Assembly (NCBI RefSeq): GCF_023520895.1
Contig: NZ_CP026029.1
Coordinates: 1,488,001-1,552,000, forward strand
Length of the DNA: 64,000 nt
DNA from: Paenibacillus sp. PK3_47
GTDB taxonomy: Bacteria; Bacillota; Bacilli; Paenibacillales; Paenibacillaceae
Direction: 5' to 3'
Part shown: positions 17,977 through 26,320 of the stretch, in pieces
Numbering within the stretch: position 1 is the stretch's first letter
How the letters are laid out: each line of letters starts with the position of its first letter
Translations under genes and position numbers: made by a program
The notes under the pieces: generated by a model
Seen by the model: only the letters and a program-made list of their open reading frames with translations
What the model was told of the DNA's origin: nothing
The model's database searches: none

Positions 17977-19335
17977 CTATCCAATTATCATTTTACCTTC
18001 CGGATACTTATACAATGGTTTACCCTGTTTCGGCCCCAGCGCAAACGCCAGCGTCAGCAGGCCGAGCCGTCCGGCGAACATCGTGAGGCAGAGCAAAACT
18101 TTCCCGATCTCCGTTAATTCCGGTGTCAGCCCCATACTTAGACCTACAGTGGCGAATGCCGAAGTAGTTTCGAACAGAATCATTAAGAACGGACGCTGTT
18201 CCGTCGTGGAGAGCACCATGGATACCGTTACGATCAGGAGCAGGGCCAGCAGGGCGATAGTCAGCGCCTTGAACACTCGCTCCTGTGCCAGACGGTAACG
18301 GAACAATACGATATCCTCGCGCCCGCGCAGCATGGAAATGACCGCGCCGACCATTAGAGTAAAGGTAGTGGTCTTGATCCCCCCGCCGGTTGAGCCGGGC
18401 GAAGCCCCGATGAACATCAGAATGATAATAAAAAACTGTGTAGCCTGGCGCAGCCCGGCAATATCCACTGTATTAGCCCCGGCTGTCCGCGGCGTGGCCG
18501 ATTGAAAGAAGGCAGCCCATAGTTTGCCCCCGAGATCCAATGCCCCGAGTGTACGGGGATTTGTAAATTCAAAAATAAAAATCACTGCAGTTCCGGTCAG
18601 CAGAAGCGCTGCAGTCATGGACAGCACCACTTTGGTATGCAGCAGCAGCCTGCGCTTTTTACGGTAATCCACCAAATCCGACATCACAATAAAACCGATG
18701 CCCCCGGACACAATCAGGAACAAAACGACAAGATTGACAACAGGATCGCTGACATATCCGGTCAGACTGCGGTATTCTCCGAACAAATCGAACCCCGCAT
18801 TATTGAACATGGATACGGCGTGAAAAACACCGTAATACAGCGCCCGGCCAAACGGCATGTCAAAGGCCCACCGGAGCGTAAGCACGGAAGCTGCCCCGGC
18901 TTCTATAACAAGCGAATACAGCAGCACCTTTCGGATCAGCCGCACGATGCCCTCGATCGAACTCTGGTTCATCGCTTCCTGCAGGATCAGCCGGTCACGC
19001 AGTGAGATTTTGCGTCTCAGCAGAAGAGCGAACAAGGTCGCCATCGTCATAAACCCCAGGCCTCCGATTTGAATCAGCAGCAGGATGACGGTCTGCCCGA
19101 AAGTGCTGAAATAGGTCCCCGTATCCACCACCACCAGCCCGGTAACACAGGTCGCAGACGTCGCGGTAAACAGCGCATCAGTGAACCGCATGGGAAGCCC
19201 AGAGACACTGGATACAGGCAGCATCAGCAGCAGGGTACCGATCAGTATAACAGCGGCGAAGCCGGCAACGAGAATCTGCGGCGGAGACAGCTTCAGGATT
19301 CTGATTCCGGTTATTTTGTTAAATGGTGAAGCCAA
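17977..19335 (-). CDS. ktrB: Ktr/TrkH-type potassium transporter membrane subunit
   Basis: About 452 residues. Four M1-P-M2 repeats are recognisable by filter segments around TCVTGLVV, AGFDLFG, TAGANTVD and STGGGIKTT/TVGLSMG. It imports K+ with Na+. Start: an ATG at 19344 touches GGGAGG with no spacing, so the TTG at 19335, nine bases further, is preferred. Co-transcribed with the RCK subunit. No c-di-AMP riboswitch was recognised in the 19336-19602 spacer. Confidence 0.88.
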   Translation of the reverse strand: MASPFNKITGIRILKLSPPQILVAGFAAVILIGTLLLMLPVSSVSGLPMRFTDALFTATSATCVTGLVVVDTGTYFSTFGQTVILLLIQIGGLGFMTMATLFALLLRRKISLRDRLILQEAMNQSSIEGIVRLIRKVLLYSLVIEAGAASVLTLRWAFDMPFGRALYYGVFHAVSMFNNAGFDLFGEYRSLTGYVSDPVVNLVVLFLIVSGGIGFIVMSDLVDYRKKRRLLLHTKVVLSMTAALLLTGTAVIFIFEFTNPRTLGALDLGGKLWAAFFQSATPRTAGANTVDIAGLRQATQFFIIILMFIGASPGSTGGGIKTTTFTLMVGAVISMLRGREDIVLFRYRLAQERVFKALTIALLALLLIVTVSMVLSTTEQRPFLMILFETTSAFATVGLSMGLTPELTEIGKVLLCLTMFAGRLGLLTLAFALGPKQGKPLYKYPEGKMIIG

Positions 19336-19521
19336 ACTTCTCATCCTCCCGCGGTCATGCTTGTTTATATCTGCACGTGTAATGAAATATCATACATTTA
19401 TATTTCGGAGTAGAAACATACAAATTATATACGTTATTGTCCAACTTCACAAAGGCAGATTACAAAACAAGCATAAGCCTGGCCACACTAACGTAAATGT
19501 AGAACAGACACAGGAAATTTT

Positions 19522-19551
19522 TTGTAAGTTTCCGTCCTGTTCCATTATAAT
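19522..19551 (+). promoter_or_regulatory. Sigma-A type promoter of the CPBP protease gene
   Basis: TTGTAA (19522-19527), 18 bases, TATAAT (19546-19551), about 50 bases before the start codon. Confidence 0.6.
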
Positions 19552-19602
19552 GAGACAGGACACATACTGAACAGAATTGAATTGAACACAAGGAGGCGTT
19601 TC

Positions 19603-21315
19603 ATGAATTCCGTCGGCCAGCCCTTACAGCAGCGGCCTCTTACCACAAGGCTCATCCTCATGGGTATTCTGGGTCTAGTTGTATTTGTGATGTTCCAGGT
19701 GGCTCCCCAGCTCCTCGCCGGTACCTCAGGAACCAATACGAAAGTTATCAGCAAAGCTGAAGCGCGGGAGCAGGCTGCCGCCTTTGCAGCCCGGCAGCTT
19801 GGGCATACGGAGACCGCAGAGGACAAGTGGACGGTAAGTTACCGTACAGACTCTGCCTTTTACGGCTACATGTCCCGGGAAAAGCTCCTTGAGGACTATA
19901 CCAAAAGAAAGCTCGACCAGTCTTACCCGTTTGATGTATTTCATGCAGTACTACATAGCCCGGACGGAGCGGATGCGCTCTTCGCTATTGATCTAAATAT
20001 GTATACGGGAAAAGTTGTCGCTTTCGCTGCGGGGGCTCATGCCGATTCCGGCGAAGGGCTGGATTACGGGGAAGCGCCTGCATCTGCGCTTGAGGGCAAT
20101 CGATCCGGTGTGCTCCGCAGCGACGGCCTCACGCTGGTGCAGAAGGAAAGCCTCGCCCTCCCCTGGCTTAAGCTATGGGGTGCAAATCCTGCCAGCCTGC
20201 AGATTGAGTCCAATACGGACGGATACGGTCTTGTCTACAGTGACAGCTCGGTCAAAGTCGGGGAATCTCCGCTGCGCTACAATTTCAACTTCCAGAATGG
20301 AGAGGTCTCCTATTTTCAGGCCGGATTCTCTGCTCCTGCCTGGCATGTGACCTATGTAGAGGACCAGACCTCGCTGGCCGAGCGGCTGACTCTGCTGGGA
20401 TATGGCCTGCCCACACTCGCACTGGGCATTCTGGCGCTGATCTACAGCATTTTGCGCAGGGAGAGCACTTCCTTTAAGCGCGGAATCTTCCTCAGCTCCG
20501 TTCATTTTCTTATTATGATGGTCAGCACCTACAATTCGCTGCCCGAATCCGGCGACCACAGCCCGGAAGCCCGGGTCACGGCTGTAGTTCTGTTCATTAT
20601 TTATACGCTGTACAGCCTGCTGATGTCCTCGCTGCTCTACTTCTCACTGGTTGGCGGTGATGGTCTATGGCGCCAGGAGGAAGGCCTGAACCCGTGGGCG
20701 CGTGCCAAAGAGCCCGGCTACGGTAAATTTGTGCTGGACAGTATGCGTATAGGTTATGTATGGGCGTTCATTCTGCTCGGTGTGCAGACGGTCCTGTTCA
20801 TTATTCTCTCGCTGACGCTGGACAACTGGTCCACCACGGATGCGGGCCAGTCGCCTTACAACATGAGATATGCCTGGCTGCTGCCGGTTGTTGCCTGGCT
20901 GGCCGGTCTGTCCGAGGAAGCGGTGTACCGCCTGTTCGGCATCCGGATGCTCAAAAAAATCGTACGCAGCACGTTTGTCGCCTCGCTGATCACTACCGTG
21001 ATCTGGGCCTTCGGGCATACGCTGTATCCGATCTATCCGATCAGCTCGCGTCCGCTTGAGCTGACGGTGATCGGCCTGCTGTTCAGCTATATTTTCCTGC
21101 GCCACGGCTTCATTGCCGTCATGTTCAGCCATGTGGTGTTCGACAGCATTCTGATGGGAGCCACGCTGATTTTCATGCAGGGTACAGTAAATATCGGAGC
21201 CGGTATTGTCACGATTGTCCTGCCGTTTATCGTCGGATACATCGTCTACCGCTTCAATCCCCCGACAAAACCTGACCGGCCCGAACCCTCCGCTCCGGCA
21301 GGCAATCTGATGTAA
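19603..21315 (+). CDS. CPBP family intramembrane metalloprotease
   Basis: 570 residues from the ATG at 19603, preceded by AAGGAGG. One N-terminal membrane helix is followed by an extracellular region of roughly 200 residues and then about eight membrane helices. The last third has the CPBP/CAAX-protease motifs: EEAVYR (glutamates near 438-439), FGHT (His near 472) and a later H-x3-D in SHVVFDS. Such enzymes cleave within membranes or act in bacteriocin self-immunity; the substrate here is unknown. The long extracytoplasmic N-terminal part is larger than in most members. Confidence 0.85.
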   Translation: MNSVGQPLQQRPLTTRLILMGILGLVVFVMFQVAPQLLAGTSGTNTKVISKAEAREQAAAFAARQLGHTETAEDKWTVSYRTDSAFYGYMSREKLLEDYTKRKLDQSYPFDVFHAVLHSPDGADALFAIDLNMYTGKVVAFAAGAHADSGEGLDYGEAPASALEGNRSGVLRSDGLTLVQKESLALPWLKLWGANPASLQIESNTDGYGLVYSDSSVKVGESPLRYNFNFQNGEVSYFQAGFSAPAWHVTYVEDQTSLAERLTLLGYGLPTLALGILALIYSILRRESTSFKRGIFLSSVHFLIMMVSTYNSLPESGDHSPEARVTAVVLFIIYTLYSLLMSSLLYFSLVGGDGLWRQEEGLNPWARAKEPGYGKFVLDSMRIGYVWAFILLGVQTVLFIILSLTLDNWSTTDAGQSPYNMRYAWLLPVVAWLAGLSEEAVYRLFGIRMLKKIVRSTFVASLITTVIWAFGHTLYPIYPISSRPLELTVIGLLFSYIFLRHGFIAVMFSHVVFDSILMGATLIFMQGTVNIGAGIVTIVLPFIVGYIVYRFNPPTKPDRPEPSAPAGNLM

Positions 21316-21320
21316 GTGAC

Positions 21321-21362
21321 AAGGTGTTCCGAAGGCTGCTTGCAGCCTTTGGAGCACCTTTT
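21321..21362 (+). terminator. Terminator after the CPBP protease gene
   Basis: AAGGTGTTCCGAAGGCTGC pairs with its near-complement ending in CACCTT, followed by TTTT. Confidence 0.8.
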
Positions 21363-21371
21363 GTTGTGCTG

Positions 21372-21433
21372 GTGTGCGGCGGGTGCGGCGGGTGCGGCGG
21401 GTGTGCGGCGGGTGTGCGGCGGGTGTGCGGCGG
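21372..21433. repeat. GC-rich microsatellite
   Basis: Six adjoining units of GTGTGCGGCGG (11 bases, four copies) and GTGCGGCGG (9 bases, two copies). The mixed unit length suggests slipped-strand change. No gene overlaps it convincingly. Confidence 0.9.
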
Positions 21434-21492
21434 AATGACAGGCGGTTTGCCGCTTTCCTTTCATTTCCTCCGCCAGTCGCACCTTTATCTTT

Positions 21493-22324
21493 GTAGCAGC
21501 ACATTGTGCTGGGGTTTTCGTGTATAGGTGGTTCGTTTGACTTCACGGTAACGTATTGTGCTCGGTTTTTTGTGTATAGTCGGCTCGTTGGCTCCCCGGT
21601 AGCGTATTGTACTCGGTTTTTCGTGTATAGTTGGTTCGATAGCTCCCCGGTAGCGTATTGTACTTGGTTTTTCGTATATAGTTGGTTTGTTAGCTCCCCG
21701 GTAGCGTATTGTACTCGGTTTTTCGTGTATAATTGGTCCGTTTGACTTCACGGTTGCGTATTGTACTCAGTTTTTCGTGTATAATTGGTCCGTTTGACTT
21801 CACGGTAGCTCATTGTACTCGGTTTTTCGTGTATAATTGGTCCGTTTGTCTTCCCAGTAGCGTATTGTACTCGGTTTTTTGTGTATAATTGGTCCGTTTG
21901 ACTTCACGGTAGCTCATTGTGCTCGGTTTTTTGTGTATAGTTTGCTCGTTTGACTTACCTTTAGCGTATTGTACTCGGTTTTTCGTGTATAATTGGTCCG
22001 TTTGTCTTCCCAGTAGCGTATTGTACTCGGTTTTTCGTGTATAGTTGGTCCGTTTGATTACCTATTAGCGTATTGTACTCGGTTTTTCGTGTATAATTGG
22101 TTCGTTTGACTACCTATTAGCGTATTGTACTCGGTTTTTCGTGTATAGTTGGTTCGTTTGTCTTCCCAGTAGCGTATTGTACTCGGTTTTTTGTATATAA
22201 TTGGTCCGTTTGACTTCACGGTAGCTCATTGTGCTCGTTTTTTTGTGTATAGTTGGCTCCTTTGACTTACCTTTAGCGTATTGTACTCGGTTTTTCGTGT
22301 ATAGTTGGTTCGTTTACCTTCTTA
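21493..22324. repeat. Tandem array A: sixteen ~52-bp hairpin repeats
   Basis: Sixteen units of 51-55 bases, mostly exactly 52. The core reads ATTGTACTCGG-TTTTTCG-TGTATAAT; ATTGTAC can pair with GTATAAT across a T-rich loop. The flank (about GGTCCGTTTGACTTCACGGTAGC) is more variable and comes in a few recurring types (ACTTCACG, TCTTCCCA, ACTTACCT, GATTACCTA). There is no unique spacer between units. It lies between the converging CPBP and uvrC genes, without a plausible coding frame. Confidence 0.93.
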
Positions 22325-22399
22325 TGAGCAAGCATGCCTTAAGCAGCATTCACATCAAGTGAAGTCAATCAAGACACAAAGGGCCGTCTCGATGGAATT

Positions 22400-23038
22400 A
22401 GAGGTAATTATACCTTTTATTTCGGCCGATCGTATGATTTCGGCGGAATCAGAGGCATTTATACCTTTGATTTCAGCCGATTGCCTGATTTCGGCGCATT
22501 CAGATGTATTTATACCCTTCATTTCGACCGATCGCCTGATTTCGGCGGATTCAGATGTATTTATGCCTTTGATTTCAGCCGATTACCTAATTTCGGCGAA
22601 TTCAAAGGTATTTATACCGTTCATTTCACTCGCCAGCCGCATTCCCGCCAATTCAACGGGATTTTTCCCGTTCATCTTACTCGCCAGCCAAATTCCGGCC
22701 AGTTCAACGGGAATTTTCCCGTTCATTTCCGCCGACAGCCGCAATCCGGCCAATTCAGCGGGAATTTTCCCGTTTATTTCACCCGCCAGCCGCATTCCCG
22801 CCAATTCAGCGGGAATTTTCCCGTTCATTTCACCTGCAAACCGCTTTTCGGCCAGTTCAACGGGAATTTTCCCGTTCATTTCACCCGCCAGCCGCTATCC
22901 GGCCAATTCAACGGGATTTTTCCCGTTTATTTCACCCGCAAGCCGCTATCAGGCCAATTCAACGGGATTTTTCCCGTTTATTTCACCCGCAAGCCGCTTT
23001 CCCGCCAATTCAACGGGATTTTTCCCGTTCATTTCGCC
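22400..23038. repeat. Tandem array B: thirteen 51-bp hairpin repeats
   Basis: Units are strictly 51 bases from 22400 to the last core at 23012-23029. Each holds a short dyad at the same phase. In the first part it is of the type GGTA...TACC (perfect in units 1 and 5); in units 6-13 it is CGGGA...TCCCG (AACGGGA-TTTT-TCCCGTT). The flank is CATTTCACCCGCCAGCCGC-type. Because 51 is a multiple of three, several frames stay open, one giving a 17-residue repeat of the type FPFISPASRxPANSTG, but no ribosome site or credible start accompanies it. Confidence 0.93.
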
Positions 23039-23246
23039 CGCCTCATTCCGGCATGACCTTATCCCTTACTGGAAGGTCTGCATCCTTTGGCGGCCTGATA
23101 CTCTATGACCGCTTCTTCAAAAAGAGATAACAAAAAAGGACTGACCCTCAGGCCAGCCCAACTAAAGAAACAAAAAATAATTATTCCTCGCCAACCAAAA
23201 AGCTGCCCTCAACCGGTAAAACGGCTCTTTGTACAATAGCCTCTTT

Positions 23247-25292
23247 TTATACCGACGGCTCCTCATCCCTAAGTGCCTCCAGGATTTGTCCGGCCAGCTT
23301 CTCACCGATGGAGAGCGGACGGAAATCCTCGATGGAGGCCTCCTTGATCTTCTTCAGCGAGCCAAAATGCTTCAGCAGCGCCTTCCGCCGCTTCTCGCCG
23401 ATGCCGGGAATGGAGTCCAGCTTGGAGGTAACCATCGATTTGGCGCGCTGCTCACGGTGGAACGTGATCGCAAAACGGTGCACCTCATCCTGAATACGCT
23501 GCAGCAGGTAGAATTCCTGGCTGTCCCGCGCCAGCGGTACCGGCTCAGCGGAATCGCCGATCAGCAGCTGGGCCGTCTTATGCTTATCGTCCTTGACCAG
23601 ACCGCACACAGGGATGTACAATCCCAGCTCGTTCTGCAAAATATCAATGGCCGAGGAGATCTGCCCCTTCCCGCCGTCGACCACGATCAGATCCGGCTGC
23701 GGCAGATCTTCCTTCAGCACCCGTTCATAACGCCGCCGGATAACCTCACGCATCGTTTCGTAGTCATCCGGTCCCTGCACGGAACGGACTTTATATTTGC
23801 GGTATTCCTTCCGGGCAGGCTTGCCGTCAATGAACACGACCATGGCAGAGACCGGATTACTCCCCTGGATGTTGGAGTTATCGAACGCCTCAATACGGTT
23901 CAGCGACTCCAGGCCCAGGCTTTGCCCGAGGCTGAGTGCTGCACCGGAAGTACGCTCCTCGTCCCGTTCAATGAGCCGGAACTTCTCGTCCAGCGCCACA
24001 CTGCTGTTCTTGCAGGCCATGCCGACCATCTGCTTCTTCAGTCCGCGCTGCGGCACCAGCACCTTCACGCCCAGCCACTGCTGCAGGGCAGCCGCTCCGC
24101 CTGCCGCATCCACATTGCCTGCTGCCCCGGCCTCAACTCCTTCACCTTCGCCTCCTGTAATAGCTGCTGCCCCGGATTCCGCCGCAGCCCCTTCACGCCC
24201 GGCGGCATCTTCATCCTCACCAGCTGCACCGGACACCTCCTCTGCCGCCGCTTCCGTCTCCTGCTCATCCTCTTCCTTGAGCAGGGCCTCTGCGTTAGGC
24301 ATCTCTGCGGTGCCTTCCGCTTCAGGCGGCTTCGACTTGCCCCCGCTTTCACCCAGCACTTCCGGAAGCAGAATCTCCTGCGGCAATGCCGGATTCTCGC
24401 TGTAGTATTGGGTCACATAAGACATAAAGTCGCTGTAGGCCTCGCCATAGAACGGAAACACGGAAGAGTGGCGCTGGATCATTTTACCCTGCCGCATATA
24501 CAGGATCTGCACACACATCCAGCCCTTATCCACCGCATAACCGAACACATCGCGGTCCTTCGTATCTGCAGTATTGATCTTCTGCTTCTCCATCAGGGCA
24601 TCGATATGGATGATCTGATCACGCAGCTCCTTGGCCCGCTCGAAATACAGCTCCTCCGCGGCTTCCTCCATTTTCTTCTGGAGATCCTTTTTCACCGCTT
24701 CGTGGCCGCCCCCGAGAAAAGAAGAAATGCTCTGAATGATCTCATCATACGCGGACTTCGGCACTTCTTTCTCACAAGGCGCCAGACATTGGCCCATATG
24801 GTAATACAGACAAATCTCCTTCGGCATCACACCGCATTTACGCAGCGGATACATCCGGTCCAGCAGCTTTTTCGTCTGATGGGCCGCGTAAGCATTCGGG
24901 TACGGACCGAAATATTTGGCTTTATCTTTAATCACCCGGCGTGTAACCTCAAGGCGCGGATGAGCTTCATTCGTAATTTTTAAATACGGGAACGTCTTGT
25001 CATCCTTCAGCAGCACATTATAACGCGGCATATGCTTCTTGATCAGGTTGCACTCCAAAATGAGTGCTTCCATATTGCTGGAGGTAACGATATATTCAAA
25101 ATCAACAATGTTGGCGACAAGCCGCTGTGTTTTACCGTTATGGCTGCCTGTAAAATAGGAACGCACACGGTTCTTCAGCACCTTGGCCTTGCCCACATAA
25201 ATAATGGTGCCTTCTTCATTCTTCATCAGATAGCACCCGGGCAGGTCAGGCAGCAGCGCCAGCTTGTTGCGGATATTATCCATATAGTCCAT
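23247..25292 (-). CDS. uvrC: Excinuclease ABC subunit C with a large low-complexity insert
   Basis: 681 residues versus about 600 in most UvrC. Order: GIY-YIG nuclease (PGCYLM...IIYVGKA, residues 15-95), Cys-rich segment, UVR domain (about 200-235, binds UvrB), RNase H-like nuclease ([15 protein letters not shown]) and C-terminal helix-hairpin-helix ([19 protein letters not shown]). It makes both incisions in nucleotide excision repair. Residues about 315-402 are an Ala/Gly/Glu-rich stretch not found in typical UvrC. GGGGGAG precedes the ATG. Confidence 0.94.
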   Translation of the reverse strand: MDYMDNIRNKLALLPDLPGCYLMKNEEGTIIYVGKAKVLKNRVRSYFTGSHNGKTQRLVANIVDFEYIVTSSNMEALILECNLIKKHMPRYNVLLKDDKTFPYLKITNEAHPRLEVTRRVIKDKAKYFGPYPNAYAAHQTKKLLDRMYPLRKCGVMPKEICLYYHMGQCLAPCEKEVPKSAYDEIIQSISSFLGGGHEAVKKDLQKKMEEAAEELYFERAKELRDQIIHIDALMEKQKINTADTKDRDVFGYAVDKGWMCVQILYMRQGKMIQRHSSVFPFYGEAYSDFMSYVTQYYSENPALPQEILLPEVLGESGGKSKPPEAEGTAEMPNAEALLKEEDEQETEAAAEEVSGAAGEDEDAAGREGAAAESGAAAITGGEGEGVEAGAAGNVDAAGGAAALQQWLGVKVLVPQRGLKKQMVGMACKNSSVALDEKFRLIERDEERTSGAALSLGQSLGLESLNRIEAFDNSNIQGSNPVSAMVVFIDGKPARKEYRKYKVRSVQGPDDYETMREVIRRRYERVLKEDLPQPDLIVVDGGKGQISSAIDILQNELGLYIPVCGLVKDDKHKTAQLLIGDSAEPVPLARDSQEFYLLQRIQDEVHRFAITFHREQRAKSMVTSKLDSIPGIGEKRRKALLKHFGSLKKIKEASIEDFRPLSIGEKLAGQILEALRDEEPSV

Positions 25293-25337
25293 GATTTCTC
25301 CCCCACCTAGACTTGCTTGAGCTTATAAGCCAAGTGT

Positions 25338-25376
25338 AGCACACAAAGCGCCTCCGGAAAAACCGAAGGCGCTTTG
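25338..25376. terminator. Hairpin after trxA
   Basis: CAAAGCGCCTCCGG pairs with CCGAAGGCGCTTTG. It lies between trxA and uvrC, both minus strand. No clear T run follows on the minus strand, so termination is likely rather than certain. Confidence 0.55.
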
Positions 25377-25420
25377 CGGCCGGGCCGGAAGGCCCGCGTA
25401 CAACTAATGGTTCATTACTA

Positions 25421-25738
25421 TTATTGATGCTTAGCTACAATATTCTTCAGGGATTCCTTGGAGTTCAGTCCAACGACTTTGTCCACCGGTTGACCGTCTT
25501 TGAAGAAGATCAATGTAGGGATACTCATTACGCCAAAGCGGGAAGCCGTTTCCGGGTTCTCATCCACGTTCAGCTTAGCAATTTTTACGCTGTCTCCAAG
25601 TTCGCTGGACAGTTCATCCAGGATAGGGGCAAGCATTTTGCAAGGGCCGCACCAAGGTGCCCAGAAATCTACTACTACAGTACCTTGACCTTCCACTTCG
25701 TTGCCGAAAGTTTGGTCAGACACGTTCACGATAGCCAT
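25421..25738 (-). CDS. trxA: Thioredoxin
   Basis: 105 residues with the WCGPCK active site near residues 28-33 and the cis-proline segment SIPTL near 72-76. It is a general cytosolic disulfide reductase kept reduced by thioredoxin reductase. Length and motifs are typical of B. subtilis TrxA. AAGGAGG precedes the ATG. Probably monocistronic. Confidence 0.95.
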   Translation of the reverse strand: MAIVNVSDQTFGNEVEGQGTVVVDFWAPWCGPCKMLAPILDELSSELGDSVKIAKLNVDENPETASRFGVMSIPTLIFFKDGQPVDKVVGLNSKESLKNIVAKHQ

Positions 25739-25754
25739 GATATTGTTCCTCCTT

Positions 25755-25783
25755 CAAGTTTTGCGAAGCAATATCCGCTTCTA
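25755..25783. repeat. Solitary copy of the sdh-spacer motif upstream of trxA
   Basis: CAAGTTTTGCGAAGCAATATC resembles AGTTTTGTACGAAGCAATATC of the 66-bp repeats between sdhC and sdhA (19 shared positions with a 2-base gap). Relative to the gene it is in the opposite orientation to the sdh copies. The remaining 25784-26087 stretch shows no gene. Confidence 0.5.
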
Positions 25784-26087
25784 TAGCCTGCGCTAAATGC
25801 GGCGAATTCACTCCGAAAGGTTAGGGTTAAAATGCTTCATGTAATATGATAACCAGATTACCATATACCGACACATGAACAGTATAACATATATATAGTG
25901 CATTTGTTAATTATTTTATAAAACTAGATTGTATAAAATCATTTTTCGGGTGCACAGACTTTCCTTTACATCTTTTCAGGGAGTCACTATAATTGAGGAA
26001 AGCGCATTATTTGTCAATGACTTCTCTCACATGTATAACTGTAACTTAACAAGTAGCAGGCATGCAAGGCCCAAGGAGGATGAAGCT

Positions 26088-26246
26088 ATGGATGTCAACG
26101 CGCAGGTCCGTGACCCGCGGGAGCATGTCAACGAAGAGCCCCGCAATGATCTAGGCGATCTAATGGCCGGTTTTTTCGGCATGACGGGATTTATGACTGT
26201 GGTCTTTTTCGGCATGGTTATCGTCAAATTTATTATGTCTGACTGA
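26088..26246 (+). CDS. YqzM-like small membrane protein
   Basis: 52 residues from the ATG at 26088, which has AAGGAGG at ideal distance; the frame upstream has no such site. An acidic/polar N-terminal half is followed by one hydrophobic helix (about residues 27-49) ending in VIVKFIMSD. Size and the end pattern resemble B. subtilis YqzM, of unknown function. A strong terminator follows. Confidence 0.7.
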   Translation: MDVNAQVRDPREHVNEEPRNDLGDLMAGFFGMTGFMTVVFFGMVIVKFIMSD

Positions 26247-26269
26247 TCAGCTTAGCAAGACAGCCTCAC

Positions 26270-26308
26270 AATCCGGGCCTTCCCTGCGGGAAGAGACCGG
26301 ATTTTTTT
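26270..26308 (+). terminator. Terminator after the YqzM-like gene
   Basis: AATCCGG...CCGGATT with an inner CTTCCC/GGGAAG stem, then seven T. Confidence 0.85.
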
Positions 26309-26320
26309 GTATCACAATGA

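Noticed and set aside
17246..18298. Plus-strand frame across the ktr genes
   Set aside because: Antisense to both Ktr subunits; no domain or ribosome site.
19345..19581. c-di-AMP (ydaO) riboswitch upstream of ktrB
   Set aside because: The spacer is short and AT-rich and shows none of the conserved ydaO segments.
20665..21546. Long minus-strand frame over the CPBP protease gene
   Set aside because: It is antisense to a gene with clear membrane helices and motifs; its translation is Gln/Arg/His-rich shadow sequence.
21485..21751. Minus-strand frame with repeated IHEKPSTIRYRG peptide in array A
   Set aside because: It stays open only over the first 51-base units and breaks where units are 52 bases; no start signal.
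21493..23038. CRISPR array
   Set aside because: Repeats touch each other over their whole length, with no unique spacers of constant size, and no cas genes are near.
22305..23108. Open frame through array B giving a 17-residue repeat protein
   Set aside because: It begins at a TTG inside array A or an ATG at 22392, neither with a ribosome site. Several other frames on both strands are equally open because the unit is 51 bases and lacks stops. No signal peptide or known domain is present. Kept as repeat DNA.
23229..24983. Long plus-strand frame over uvrC
   Set aside because: Antisense shadow of a well-supported UvrC; no ribosome site and no domain.
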